Made by a program: the position numbers and the translations under genes. The notes under the pieces were generated by a model. The model saw only the letters and a list, made by a program, of their open reading frames with translations, searched no databases and had not been told where the DNA came from. Below, in pieces: positions 18,309 through 27,185 of a DNA stretch of 64,000 bases (the first letter of the stretch is position 1; each line of letters starts with the position of its first letter). Origin of the DNA: Curvibacter sp. PAE-UM (GTDB taxonomy: Bacteria > Pseudomonadota > Gammaproteobacteria > Burkholderiales > Burkholderiaceae_C); NCBI RefSeq assembly GCF_001432305.1, contig NZ_KQ483358.1, forward strand, positions 2,291,812 to 2,355,811, given 5' to 3'.

Positions 18309-19889
18309 ATGCCCCAGGAAAAAACCGACCGCCGCCAGCTCTTGCGCCTGGCGGCCGCCACCGCCAGCACGCTCTGGCTGCCGCGCAGCGCCTGGAGCCT
18401 GGCCCGTCTGCAGCAGGACCCGTTTGCCCTGGGCGTGGCCAGTGGTGCGCCGACGTCTGACGGCGTGGTGCTGTGGACGCGCCTGCACTTCGACCTGCCG
18501 CAACGCGCCGAGTTCACGCTGCGCTGGGAAGTGGCGCACGACGAGGGGTTCACGCGCATCGCGCGCAGCGGCCAGGTGCAGGCTGTGCCGGCGCTGGGCC
18601 ATGCCGTGCACGCCGAGGTGGCGGGCCTGGAGCCCGACCGCTGGTATTTCTACCGTTTCATGCTGGGCGATGCTGTCAGCCCGGTGGGGCGCACGCGCAC
18701 CTTTCCGCGGCCGGACGCCTCGCCTGCGCGCCTGCGCCTGGGTTATGCCTCCTGCCAGCGCTGGGAGCACGGTTATTACGCGGCCTGGCGCCATATGCGC
18801 GCCGAGCAGCTGGACGCGGTGATGTTCCTGGGCGACTACATCTACGAATACCCGGGGGCCCAGCAGGCGGTGCGCGCCGTGACGGGCGGCTGGGTGCGCA
18901 CGCTGGACGAGTACCGCGCCCGTTATGCCCTGCACCGCAGCGACGCCGACCTGCAGGCCATGCACGCGGCCTGCCCCTGGCTGCCGACCTGGGACGACCA
19001 CGAGGTGCAGAACGACTACGCGGCCCTGCACGAGGGCACGGGCACGCCGCTGCTGGGCACGGTGGACGACTTCGCCGCGCGCCGCGCGGCTGCCTACCAG
19101 GCCTGGTACGAGCACATGCCGGTGCGCGCCTCTATGCTGACGCAGGGGCTCGCCGGCCTGGCACGCGGCGCCGAGACGCGCATCTACCAGCAAGTGCCTT
19201 TCGGGCGCCTGGCCTCGTTGCACCTGCTCGACGGCCGCCAGTACCGCGACCGCCAGCCCTGCCTGAAAGATGGCCAGCCCGGCGGCCGCCTGGTGGACCC
19301 GGCCAAATGCCAGGGGTGGGCCGATCCGCAGCGCAGCTATCTGGGCGCCGCGCAGGAGCAGTGGCTGGACGGCGCGCTGGCCAGGTCCGCCGGCCGCTGG
19401 AACGTGATCGGGCAGCAGACCCTGTTCGGCCCGCGCGATGCTTTGCCCGGCCCGGGCCAGCGCCTGTGGAACGACGGCTGGGACGGTTACGCCGGCAACC
19501 GCAGGCGTGTGACCGATGCACTGCAGCGTCACGCCGTGAGCAACCCGGTGCTGTTGGGCGGCGACGTGCACGAGAACTGGGTGGGCCACGTCAAGGCCGA
19601 TTACGCCGACACCAGCAGCCCGACGGTGGGCGTGGAGTTCTGCGGCACCAGCATTTCGTCGCGCGCCAGTGCCAGCGCGGTGGAGAAGACACCCGAGCGC
19701 CTGGCCGAGAACCCGCATTTCGTGTTCGGCGACGCGCAGTACCGCGGCTACGGCGTGGCCGAGTTCACGCCCGGGCGCCTCACGACCACGCTGCGCGCGG
19801 TGCAGGACGCCACCAGGGCCGACTCGGACGCCTTCACGCTGGCCCGTTTCGAGGTGGTTGCCGGCCGGCCCCGCATCGAGCGGCAATAA
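18309..19889 (+). CDS. phoD: PhoD-type alkaline phosphatase/phosphodiesterase, Tat-exported
   Basis: A 526-residue metallophosphoesterase of the PhoD family. The N-terminus has a twin-arginine signal (DRRQLLRLAAATAS), then an Ig-like PhoD N-domain (FALGVASGAPTSDGVVLWTRL) and the metal-binding catalytic domain with FLGDYIYEY, WDDHEVQNDY and LGGDVHENW. PhoD enzymes use Ca/Fe and hydrolyse phosphomonoesters and diesters in the periplasm, releasing phosphate. No Pho box was identified upstream by eye. The start ATG at 18309 puts the RR motif at residues 8-9, as expected for export. Confidence 0.9.
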   Translation: MPQEKTDRRQLLRLAAATASTLWLPRSAWSLARLQQDPFALGVASGAPTSDGVVLWTRLHFDLPQRAEFTLRWEVAHDEGFTRIARSGQVQAVPALGHAVHAEVAGLEPDRWYFYRFMLGDAVSPVGRTRTFPRPDASPARLRLGYASCQRWEHGYYAAWRHMRAEQLDAVMFLGDYIYEYPGAQQAVRAVTGGWVRTLDEYRARYALHRSDADLQAMHAACPWLPTWDDHEVQNDYAALHEGTGTPLLGTVDDFAARRAAAYQAWYEHMPVRASMLTQGLAGLARGAETRIYQQVPFGRLASLHLLDGRQYRDRQPCLKDGQPGGRLVDPAKCQGWADPQRSYLGAAQEQWLDGALARSAGRWNVIGQQTLFGPRDALPGPGQRLWNDGWDGYAGNRRRVTDALQRHAVSNPVLLGGDVHENWVGHVKADYADTSSPTVGVEFCGTSISSRASASAVEKTPERLAENPHFVFGDAQYRGYGVAEFTPGRLTTTLRAVQDATRADSDAFTLARFEVVAGRPRIERQ

Positions 19890-19941
19890 TCGCGCGGTCC
19901 GGGCCCTTGGCGCCCGGCTGCTTGCTACTCCAGAGTTGTTG

Positions 19942-20940
19942 ATGAAGAAATATCTGTTCCTGCTGCTGGCCCTGTGGGCCACCACCCTGGTCCGGGCGCA
20001 GGAAGCGCCCCCGCCCGTTCCCGCCACTCCTGCTGTCGATGCCGCACCGGTGGCCCCGCAAGAGGTGGTGCCCGTCCAGAACTCGGTCGTCGCGCCGGTG
20101 GTCGTGCCCGACGCGGCGCCAACGGCGGCTGCCGAGGCCGGGCCGCGCGTGGCTCCGGTTGTTGCACCGGTGCTGGTGCCGGCGGTGGCGGCCCCCGTGC
20201 CGCTGGCGCCGCCCGAGCCACTGGTGGCGAACGGCCGGTGGGACGGTGACTTCAATGCGGGTTTCTCGCTGTCGGCGGGCAACACCGACAGCCAGAGCTT
20301 CAACCTGGGGCTCGACACCAGCTACCAGCGGCCGGACGACAAGCTCTCGCTGTCGGCCCAGTACCTGGAAAGCCGCACGCGCAGCGTGAGCAATGGCGTG
20401 GTGACGACCGGCCTCTCGGCCCTGCAGTGGCGCCTGGGCGGCCGTTACGACCGCGACATCACGCCGCGGGAGTTCGGTTTCGTGGGGATGGAGTTCAGCC
20501 ATGACCGCATCCGGCAGCTGGACCTGCGCACCGTGCTCAGCAGCGGCCTGGGCCATCACCTGGTCAAGGCCCGCGACGACCAGTGGGACGTCTACGGCGG
20601 TCTGACCTATCGCGAGGATCTGTACGGTGGCAGCGGCGTGCTGATCAACGATGTGCTGCAGACCCGCATGGAGACGACCGAAATCCTGCTGGGCCAGGAA
20701 TCGAGCCACCAGCTGGGGGGCACCGCGGCGCGTTTCAGGCAGAAGTTCGTGCTCTACCCGAGCCTGTTCACCGACAAGGGCACACGCGCCACGCTGGACG
20801 CCGGCCTGTCGCTCGACATCCACAAGAGCCTGAGCCTGAGCGTGAAGCTGCAGGGGCGCTACGACAGCCTGGCCCAGGCGCCGGCCGAGAAGTACGACCT
20901 GCTGTTCATCACCGGCCTGAGCGTGAAGTTTGGCAGTTAG
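19942..20940 (+). CDS. DUF481 (YdiY-like) outer-membrane protein
   Basis: A 332-residue exported protein. A signal peptide covers residues 1-20 (ending LVRAQ), followed by an Ala/Pro/Val-rich linker of roughly 70 residues. A C-terminal DUF481 domain has alternating aromatic beta strands (DFNAGFSLSAGNTDSQSFNLGLDTSY, YDLLFITGLSVKFGS), typical of a small outer-membrane barrel. The family is salt- or stress-induced in E. coli (YdiY); its function is not known. The start is ATG at 19942. The stop is only 3 bp from the stop of the convergent thioredoxin gene. Confidence 0.85.
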   Translation: MKKYLFLLLALWATTLVRAQEAPPPVPATPAVDAAPVAPQEVVPVQNSVVAPVVVPDAAPTAAAEAGPRVAPVVAPVLVPAVAAPVPLAPPEPLVANGRWDGDFNAGFSLSAGNTDSQSFNLGLDTSYQRPDDKLSLSAQYLESRTRSVSNGVVTTGLSALQWRLGGRYDRDITPREFGFVGMEFSHDRIRQLDLRTVLSSGLGHHLVKARDDQWDVYGGLTYREDLYGGSGVLINDVLQTRMETTEILLGQESSHQLGGTAARFRQKFVLYPSLFTDKGTRATLDAGLSLDIHKSLSLSVKLQGRYDSLAQAPAEKYDLLFITGLSVKFGS

Positions 20941-20943
20941 TTT

Positions 20944-21513
20944 TCAGAAATTTTGCGCGAGCCACAAGCGCAGGCGCATGCCGACGCTGGTGGTGTAACC
21001 CACCGCCGCGTGGCGGATGTTGCCCTGGGGGTCGAGCACGATGAAGGCCGGCACGGCCTGCAGGCCGTAGCGTGCCGACAGGCTGCCGTCGGCATCGACG
21101 GCGGTCAGCCAGGGCAGCTGGCGCTGCGCCAGCACGCGGGCCACCTGCGCGGCCTCGCCCGAGCGCATGGCGATGGTGAGCACGGGCCAGTCCTGCTGCA
21201 GGCTGGTGATGCTGCTTTCTTCCATGCGGCAGATCGGGCACCACTCGGCCCAGACGTGCAGGGCCACGGCGCGGCCGGGGTAGCGGGCCCGCCATTGTTC
21301 CAGCGTGATCTGCGTGCCGGCCGGCGCACCGGCCAGAGGGGCGCTGAAGGCCGGCGCCGGCCCGGTGGGGACGTGGCGGGCCTGCCAGGCGCTGACGCCC
21401 ACCACGACGGCCACGATGACCAGCAACGAGACGGCATGCGAGCGCCAGTCCCTGAGCCAGTTCCAGAACCAGGTCTTGAGGCCGGCCCCCAGGCGTTGCC
21501 AGACCGTCGTCAC
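20944..21513 (-). CDS. Membrane-anchored thioredoxin-like protein (TlpA/ScsD type)
   Basis: A 189-residue protein disulfide oxidoreductase. One N-terminal transmembrane helix (AVSLLVIVAVVVGVSAW, about residues 27-43) anchors a periplasmic thioredoxin domain with the active site WCPIC (Cys92, Cys95) and the cis-Pro loop GLQAVPAFIVLDPQG. The CPIC pair is unlike the CGPC of cytosolic thioredoxin and resembles ScsD/SoxW-type proteins. The start is GTG (complement 21511-21513), overlapping the serB stop as GTGA, so it is translationally coupled to serB. Confidence 0.85.
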   Translation of the reverse strand: MTTVWQRLGAGLKTWFWNWLRDWRSHAVSLLVIVAVVVGVSAWQARHVPTGPAPAFSAPLAGAPAGTQITLEQWRARYPGRAVALHVWAEWCPICRMEESSITSLQQDWPVLTIAMRSGEAAQVARVLAQRQLPWLTAVDADGSLSARYGLQAVPAFIVLDPQGNIRHAAVGYTTSVGMRLRLWLAQNF

Positions 21514-22226
21514 GTCAGGACTTCCAGCAGACGGTCCAGCCCGCCGCTGTTGATGGCCACCATGGCCTGCTCACGCACTTTGGGTTTGGCGTGGTAGGCC
21601 ACGGACAGGCCGGCCTCGCCCATCATGGGCAGGTCGTTGGCGCCGTCGCCCATGGCGATGGCCTGCTGCGTGGTTATGCCCAGTTGCGCGCAGGTCTGCT
21701 GCAGCATGCGGCGTTTTTCCGCGCCGTCGCAGATGTCGCCCCAGGGCTGGTCGACCAGGCGGCCGGTGAGCACGCCGTCCACGATCTCCAGCACGTTGGA
21801 GCGGGTGTAGTCGATGTCCAGCAACTGCTGCACATGGTCGGCAAAAAAGGTGAAACCACCGCTGACCAGCAGTACCTTCAAACCCGCGCGCTTGCAGGCG
21901 GAGATCAGTTCGGCCGCGCCCGGGTTCAAGCGCAGGCGTTCGCGCTTGACGGCCTCCAGGTCGGCCGTGGTCACGCCCTTGAGCAGGGCCACGCGGCGGC
22001 GCAGGCTGTCCTTGAAGTCGGTGATCTCGCCGCGCATGGCGGCTTCGGTGATGGCGGCCACCTCGGCCTTGCGGCCCACGGCGTCGGCGATCTCGTCCAC
22101 GCACTCGATGTTGATCAGCGTGGAGTCCATGTCGAAGGCGATCAGCTTGAAGTCGCGCAGGCGCAGCGGCGGGGTGAAACCTTGCAGCACGAGGCCGGGG
22201 GCGTGTTCGGTAGAGGGAGCAGTCAT
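21510..22226 (-). CDS. serB: Phosphoserine phosphatase SerB
   Basis: SerB dephosphorylates phosphoserine in the last step of serine synthesis. The 238-residue HAD-family protein has motif I FDMDSTLINIE (Asp32 nucleophile, Asp34), motif II VSGGFTFF, and motif III/IV GDGANDLPMMGEAGLSVAYHAKP. It lacks an extra N-terminal ACT domain. The start is ATG (complement 22224-22226); an upstream in-frame GTG-type start at 22277 would overlap the previous gene. It is the third gene of a leftward mfd operon. Confidence 0.94.
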   Translation of the reverse strand: MTAPSTEHAPGLVLQGFTPPLRLRDFKLIAFDMDSTLINIECVDEIADAVGRKAEVAAITEAAMRGEITDFKDSLRRRVALLKGVTTADLEAVKRERLRLNPGAAELISACKRAGLKVLLVSGGFTFFADHVQQLLDIDYTRSNVLEIVDGVLTGRLVDQPWGDICDGAEKRRMLQQTCAQLGITTQQAIAMGDGANDLPMMGEAGLSVAYHAKPKVREQAMVAINSGGLDRLLEVLT

Positions 22227-22234
22227 GGGTCGGT

Positions 22235-22855
22235 TCAGGATTTCAGGTAAAGCGTGTCGGACCAGGTCGCCAGCCACTGCGGGCGGTAGGCGACAAAAAT
22301 AGCGGCCATCATGCCGGTGACAAAGGCGTCGCCCCAGGCCATGAGCCAGAGGGCCACCCAGGCCAGTTCGTCACCGATATTGGGCAGGCTGTGGCCGGCG
22401 GCCTGGGCCAGCAGGCTGGCGGCGAAGAGGCACAAGACGGTGCCGAAGAAACCGCGGCCCAGCACGTAGACAAAAGGGTGGTGCGGCACAAAACGGCGCA
22501 GCAGGCCGCCCAGGCCCAGCGCCAGCGTGGCCGGCACCAGCCCTTGCCACAGCAGCAGGGCCAGGGCCTGCTCGCCCGTGGCCGGGGTGATGAGCCAGGT
22601 GATGGCGCCCACCCCGGTGAGCACGGGGACCGCGAGCGGCCAGCCCAGGCTCAGCGTGACCAGGCAGGCGCCCGACCACTGCAGCTGCAGCGGCATGGCG
22701 TGCCAGAAGGGCAGGGCCCAGAGCAGCGGCAGCAGGGCCAGGGTGGCCAGCAGCGGCGTCTGCAGGCCGTTGCGGGCCAGCAGGCGCCAGGGCCGCAGCC
22801 ACAGGGCCGGCAAGAGGATGAGCAGCGCGAGCAGGGGTTCGAGCAGCGTGGCCAT
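22235..22855 (-). CDS. CbiM-like (energy-coupling-factor permease superfamily) membrane protein
   Basis: A 206-residue protein with six to seven hydrophobic helices. The final part (PNIGDELAWVALWLMAWGDAFVTGMMAAIFVAYRPQWLATW) matches what I remember of COG3235 proteins, often labelled energy-coupling factor ABC transporter permease. There is no ECF ATPase or other Cbi/Nik component nearby, so a transport role for cobalt or nickel is doubtful. It lies 9 bp after mfd and 8 bp before serB, clearly in one operon. Assignment to the superfamily is moderate; function unknown. Confidence 0.65.
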   Translation of the reverse strand: MATLLEPLLALLILLPALWLRPWRLLARNGLQTPLLATLALLPLLWALPFWHAMPLQLQWSGACLVTLSLGWPLAVPVLTGVGAITWLITPATGEQALALLLWQGLVPATLALGLGGLLRRFVPHHPFVYVLGRGFFGTVLCLFAASLLAQAAGHSLPNIGDELAWVALWLMAWGDAFVTGMMAAIFVAYRPQWLATWSDTLYLKS

Positions 22856-22864
22856 GTTCGTGCC

Positions 22865-25800
22865 TCAGGCCGCGGCGTCTGCCGTGCGCGGGGTGCCGAG
22901 CGCGCGCAGCACGTCGCGCACCAGATGGGCGCGGGCCTTGGGGTCGGGCAGCTCGCGCTCGATGCGCAGCTTCTCGTTGCCGGCCAGCTTGATGTGGCGG
23001 TTCTTCTGCACCAGCTCGATCACCTTGGCCGGGTCCACCGGCGCGTCCTTGCGGAAGGTGATGTTGATCAGGTGCGGCGCCGCGTCCACCTTGACCACGC
23101 CATAGGGCTGGCTGATGACACGCAGGCGGTGCACGTCGATCAGCGTTTGCGCCTGGGGCGGCAGCTTGCCGAAGCGGTCGACGATCTCTTCCATGAGCGC
23201 GTCGATCTGCTCGGTCTTTTTTGCGGTGGCAAGTTTCTTGTAGAAGGACAGGCGCATGTGCACGTCACCGCAGTAGTCGTCAGGCAGCAGGGCGGGGGCG
23301 TGCAGGTTGATGTCGGTGGTGACGCTCATGGGCGAGAGCAGGTCCGGCTCCTTGCCTTCGCGCAGGCAGCGCACGGCCTCGCTGAGCATCTCGTTGTAGA
23401 GCTGGAAACCCACCTCCAGCATATTGCCGCTCTGGTTTTCACCGAGCACCTCGCCGGCGCCGCGGATTTCCAGGTCGTGCATGGCCAGGTAGAAGCCCGA
23501 GCCCAGCTCTTCCATGGCCTGGATGGCGTCCAGCCGTTGCGAAGCCTGCTTGGTCAGGCTTTCCTTGTCCGGCACCATGAGGTAGGCATAGGCCTGGTGG
23601 TGGCTGCGGCCGACCCGGCCGCGCAGCTGGTGCAGCTGGGCCAGGCCGAACTTGTCGGCCCGGCTGATCACGATGGTGTTGGCCGAGGGCACGTCGATGC
23701 CGGTCTCGATGATGGTGGAACACAGCAGCAGGTTGGTGCGCTGGGCCACGAAGTCGCGCATCACGGCTTCGAGCTGGCGCTCGGGCATCTGGCCGTGGGC
23801 CACATCGATGCGGGCCTCGGGCAGCAGCAGCTCCAGGCTGGCACGGCGGTTCTCGATGGTCTCGACCTCGTTGTGCAGGAAGTAGACCTGGCCGCCGCGT
23901 TTCAATTCACGTAGCACGGCTTCGCGGATCACGCCCTTGTCCTCGTTGCGCACAAAGGTCTTGATGGCCAGGCGGCGTTGCGGCGCGGTGGCGATCACGC
24001 TCAGATCACGCAGGCCTTCGAGCGCCATGCCCAGGGTGCGCGGGATGGGTGTGGCGGTGAGTGTCAGCACGTCGACCTCGGCGCGCAGGGCCTTGACGGC
24101 TTCCTTGTGGCGCACGCCGAAACGGTGTTCCTCGTCGATGATGAGCAGGCCCAGGTTCTTGAACTTGGTGTCCTGGCTCAGCAGCTTGTGCGTGCCGACC
24201 ACGATGTCCACGCTGCCGTCGGCAATGCCCTTGAGCGCGGCCGTGATCTCCTTGCCGGAGCGGAAGCGGCTCATCTCGGCGATCTTCACCGGCCATTTGG
24301 AGAAACGGTCCACCAGGGTCTGGTAGTGCTGCTCGGCCAGCAGGGTGGTGGGCGCGAGGAAGGCCACCTGGCGGCCACCGGTGACGGCGACAAAGGCCGC
24401 GCGCAGGGCGACCTCGGTCTTGCCGAAACCCACGTCGCCGCAGACCAGGCGGTCCATGGGGCGCGGGCTCACCATGTCCTGCACCACGGCGTGGATGGCG
24501 GCGCGCTGGTCGGCGGTTTCCTCGAAGCCGAAGTCGTTGGCGAACTGCTCGTAGTCGCGCGGCGAGAAGCGGAAGGCATGGCCTTCACGCGCGGCGCGGC
24601 GGGCGTAGATGTTGAGCAACTCGGCGGCGGCATCACGGATCTGCTGGGCGGCGCGGCGCTTGGCCTTGTCCCACTGGCCCGAGCCCAGGCGGTGCAGAGG
24701 CGCTTCGTCCGCACTCACGCCGGTGTAGCGGCTGATGAGCTGCAGCTGGCTGACCGGTACGTAGAGCACGGCGTTGTCGGCGTATTCGAGGTGCAGGAAC
24801 TCCTGCATCTCGGGTGTGCCGTCGTCCTGCAGCTGGCCGCTCACGCTCATGTTCACCAGGCCGCGGTAACGGCCGATGCCGTGGCTGGCATGCACCACGG
24901 GGTCGCCGACCTTGAGTTCGGACAGGTCCTTGATCAGCGACTCGACGTCGCTGACCTGTTCCTGTTTCTTGCGCCGGCGTGTGCTGGGACCGGCGGCAAA
25001 GAGCTCGGTCTCGGTGACGAAGTCCAGGCCCTCTTCGGTCCAGGCAAACCCCACGTTGAGCGCGGCGGTGGCGATGCCCAGCTTTTCGTCGCTGGCCTGG
25101 AACTCTTCCAGCGAGTCGAAGGCCGGCGGGATGACGCTGCTGGCACGCAGGAAATCGAGCAGGCTTTCGCGCCGGCCATCGCTTTCGGCCAGCAGCAGCA
25201 CACGGTGCTGGGTGTTGCGGACGTGGTCTTTCAGTTTGGCCAGCGGGTCTTCGGCGCCGCGCACCACGGTGAGTTCGGGCAGGGGATCGAATTCGGCCAC
25301 GCCCTCGGAATTGCCGGGGCGTATGGCCAGCTGCGCGTGGCCGTTGGCCAGGCCGAAGAACTGCTCGATGCCCAGGAAGAGCGACTCGGGTGGCAGCGGC
25401 GGCCGATCGGGTTCGCCCTGGGCCAGGCGATAGCGTTCTTTCGTGTCCTGCCAGAAGCGCTGCAGTGCGGGCTCCAGCTCGCCGTGCAGCACCACGGTGG
25501 CGGCCTGGTCGGTGCCGGCGCCGAGGTAGTCGAACACGGTGGCGGTTTCTTCAAAGAACAGGGGCAGGTAGTACTCGATGCCGGCGGTGGCCACGCCGTT
25601 GCCGATGTCCTTGTAGATGCGGCTCTTGGTCGGGTCGCCTTCAAGCAACTCACGCCAGCGGCGGCGGAACAGCGCGCGCGAATCGTCGTCCATGGGGAAT
25701 TCGCGCCCGGGCAGCAGGCGCACCTCGGGCACGGGGTAGAGGCTGCGCTGGCTGTCGGGGTCGAAGGTGCGGATGGAGTCGACCTCGTTGTCGAACAGGT

Positions 25801-26365
25801 CCACGCGGAAGGGCACTTGCGAGCCCATGGGGAAGAGGTCGATCAGGCCGCCGCGCACCGCGTACTCGCCCGGGCTCACGACCTGGGTCACGTGGTTGTA
25901 GCCGGCCAGGGTGAGCTGGCTGCGGAACTGGGCCTCGTCCAGTTTCTGGTTGGCCTTGAAGGAGAAGGTGTGCGCGGCCAGGAAACCCGGTGGCGCCAGG
26001 CGGTACAGCGCCGTGGTGGCCGGGATCAGCACGATGTCGGTCGTGTCCTCGGGCGAGCCTTTGCCGTGGTTGTACAGGCGCCAGAGCGTGGCCAGGCGTT
26101 CGCTGATCAGGTCCTGGTGCGGCGAGAAGGTGTCGTAGGGCAGGGTTTCCCAGTCGGGAAACATGGCGCAGCGCAGCTCCGGCTTGAAGAAGGCGATCTC
26201 ATCGATCAGGCGCTGGGCGTCGGTGGCATCGGCGCAGACGATGGCCAGCAGCCGGCCGGCGGCCTGCTCGCGCTCGGCCAGGCGGGCCAGCAGCAAGGCG
26301 TCGGACGAGCCCGTGGGGCGGGGCAGGGTGTAGCGCTTGCCGGCTTGGAGTTTGGGGAGATCCAT
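22865..26365 (-). CDS. mfd: Transcription-repair coupling factor Mfd
   Basis: Mfd recognises RNA polymerase stalled at DNA lesions, displaces it and recruits UvrA. The 1166-residue protein has the UvrB-like N-terminal domains, the RNA-polymerase interaction CarD-like domain (VGDPVVHASHGIGRYRGL near 490), the translocase with Walker A CGDVGFGKTEVALRAA, DEEH box IIDEEHRFGV, helicase motif III TLTATPIPRTL and TRG motif region, and the C-terminal TRCF domain. The start is ATG (complement 26363-26365). Divergent from ispD across a 97-bp intergenic region with paired promoter-like sequences. Confidence 0.97.
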   Translation of the reverse strand: MDLPKLQAGKRYTLPRPTGSSDALLLARLAEREQAAGRLLAIVCADATDAQRLIDEIAFFKPELRCAMFPDWETLPYDTFSPHQDLISERLATLWRLYNHGKGSPEDTTDIVLIPATTALYRLAPPGFLAAHTFSFKANQKLDEAQFRSQLTLAGYNHVTQVVSPGEYAVRGGLIDLFPMGSQVPFRVDLFDNEVDSIRTFDPDSQRSLYPVPEVRLLPGREFPMDDDSRALFRRRWRELLEGDPTKSRIYKDIGNGVATAGIEYYLPLFFEETATVFDYLGAGTDQAATVVLHGELEPALQRFWQDTKERYRLAQGEPDRPPLPPESLFLGIEQFFGLANGHAQLAIRPGNSEGVAEFDPLPELTVVRGAEDPLAKLKDHVRNTQHRVLLLAESDGRRESLLDFLRASSVIPPAFDSLEEFQASDEKLGIATAALNVGFAWTEEGLDFVTETELFAAGPSTRRRKKQEQVSDVESLIKDLSELKVGDPVVHASHGIGRYRGLVNMSVSGQLQDDGTPEMQEFLHLEYADNAVLYVPVSQLQLISRYTGVSADEAPLHRLGSGQWDKAKRRAAQQIRDAAAELLNIYARRAAREGHAFRFSPRDYEQFANDFGFEETADQRAAIHAVVQDMVSPRPMDRLVCGDVGFGKTEVALRAAFVAVTGGRQVAFLAPTTLLAEQHYQTLVDRFSKWPVKIAEMSRFRSGKEITAALKGIADGSVDIVVGTHKLLSQDTKFKNLGLLIIDEEHRFGVRHKEAVKALRAEVDVLTLTATPIPRTLGMALEGLRDLSVIATAPQRRLAIKTFVRNEDKGVIREAVLRELKRGGQVYFLHNEVETIENRRASLELLLPEARIDVAHGQMPERQLEAVMRDFVAQRTNLLLCSTIIETGIDVPSANTIVISRADKFGLAQLHQLRGRVGRSHHQAYAYLMVPDKESLTKQASQRLDAIQAMEELGSGFYLAMHDLEIRGAGEVLGENQSGNMLEVGFQLYNEMLSEAVRCLREGKEPDLLSPMSVTTDINLHAPALLPDDYCGDVHMRLSFYKKLATAKKTEQIDALMEEIVDRFGKLPPQAQTLIDVHRLRVISQPYGVVKVDAAPHLINITFRKDAPVDPAKVIELVQKNRHIKLAGNEKLRIERELPDPKARAHLVRDVLRALGTPRTADAAA

Positions 26366-26385
26366 GAATCAGGTATGCAAAACAC

Positions 26386-26413
26386 AAAAACCCCCCGCGC
26401 GGATGGCGGGGGG
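26386..26413 (-). promoter_or_regulatory. Terminator-like hairpin in the mfd leader
   Basis: On the minus strand GGGGGGCG-type stem bases 26413-26406 are complementary to 26398-26391 (8 bp, CCCCCCGC on the plus strand), loop of 7, followed on the minus strand by TTTTT at 26390-26386. This has the form of an intrinsic terminator but lies only about 20 nt upstream of the mfd start codon. It would therefore be at the 5' end of an mfd mRNA begun at the promoter just upstream, either as an attenuator or as a 5' stabilising stem. Confidence 0.5.
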
Positions 26414-26424
26414 TGTGCAGCCCT

Positions 26425-26451
26425 CATTCTAGTGGAGCAGGCCCTAGAATG
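26425..26451. promoter_or_regulatory. Divergent mfd/ispD promoter candidate, symmetric -10 boxes
   Basis: CATTCTAG (26425-26432) and CTAGAATG (26444-26451) form a perfect 8-bp inverted repeat with an 11-nt spacer. Each strand thus reads TAGAAT, a good sigma-70 -10 hexamer, pointing outward: to the right toward ispD (start 26463, giving almost no leader) and to the left toward mfd. No strong -35 boxes are visible. The symmetry could instead be an operator. The assignment is by motif only. Confidence 0.4.
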
Positions 26452-26462
26452 ACGGCTCCCCC

Positions 26463-27185
26463 ATGAGCGCCCATCCCCATCCTTCGACCGCCCGTTACTG
26501 GGCCCTGATCCCCTGCGCCGGCAGCGGTTCACGCGCCGGCGGTGCCGGCCCCAAGCAGTACCAGCCCGTGGCGGGCCAGCCCATGGTGCGGCATACCCTG
26601 GCGGCCTTTGCCGCTGTATCGCAACTGCAGCGCACCCTGGTGGTGGTGGCCCCGGGCGACCGTTTTCTCGAACCCGTGACCACGGCCAGTTATGCCCTGG
26701 CCGATTGCGGTGGCGCGACGCGCGCTGCCACGGTGACGAACGGCCTGGCCGTGCTGCGCAGCCTGGGGGCCGGCGAGCAGGACTGGGTGCTGGTGCACGA
26801 CGCCGCGCGCTGCCTGGTGACGCCGCAGCAGATCGGCCAGCTGATCGAGGCTTGCGCGCAGGACGAGGTGGGCGGCCTGCTGGCGCTGAAACTGCCCGAC
26901 ACGCTCAAGCAGGAACAGGACGGCCGGGTCAGCGCCACGCTGGCGCGCAGCGACAAGTGGCTGGCGCAGACGCCGCAGATGTTCCGCCTGGGGCTGTTGC
27001 AGCGTGCCCTGGCGCAGGCCGGCGTGGAGGTGACCGACGAGTCCTCGGCCATCGAGGCGCTGGGCCTGGCGCCGCGTCTGGTGAGCGGCAGCGCCCAGAA
27101 TTTCAAGGTGACCTACCCCGAGGACTTTGCGCTGGCCGAGGCCGTGCTGCGGGCCCGGGCGGACGCCACAAGGACAATGCCATGA
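26463..27185 (+). CDS. ispD: 2-C-methyl-D-erythritol 4-phosphate cytidylyltransferase IspD
   Basis: IspD transfers CMP to methylerythritol phosphate in the MEP isoprenoid pathway. The 240-residue protein has the nucleotide-binding start [14 protein letters not shown], the conserved [17 protein letters not shown] and QTPQMFR, and the C-terminal [11 protein letters not shown] and the final [14 protein letters not shown]. The first motif is slightly unusual ([10 protein letters not shown] in place of PAAGxGxRMG) but the Arg and Lys residues are present. Its TGA overlaps the ispF ATG (ATGA), an arrangement common in proteobacteria. Confidence 0.94.
   Translation: MSAHPHPSTARYWALIPCAGSGSRAGGAGPKQYQPVAGQPMVRHTLAAFAAVSQLQRTLVVVAPGDRFLEPVTTASYALADCGGATRAATVTNGLAVLRSLGAGEQDWVLVHDAARCLVTPQQIGQLIEACAQDEVGGLLALKLPDTLKQEQDGRVSATLARSDKWLAQTPQMFRLGLLQRALAQAGVEVTDESSAIEALGLAPRLVSGSAQNFKVTYPEDFALAEAVLRARADATRTMP

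Noticed and set aside
23978..26452. 824-residue open frame antisense to mfd
   Set aside because: It mirrors a full-length, well conserved mfd gene. Long antisense frames are expected in GC-rich DNA with strong third-position bias, and its translation is low-complexity (Ala/Gly/Leu/Val/Gln-rich) with no motifs.
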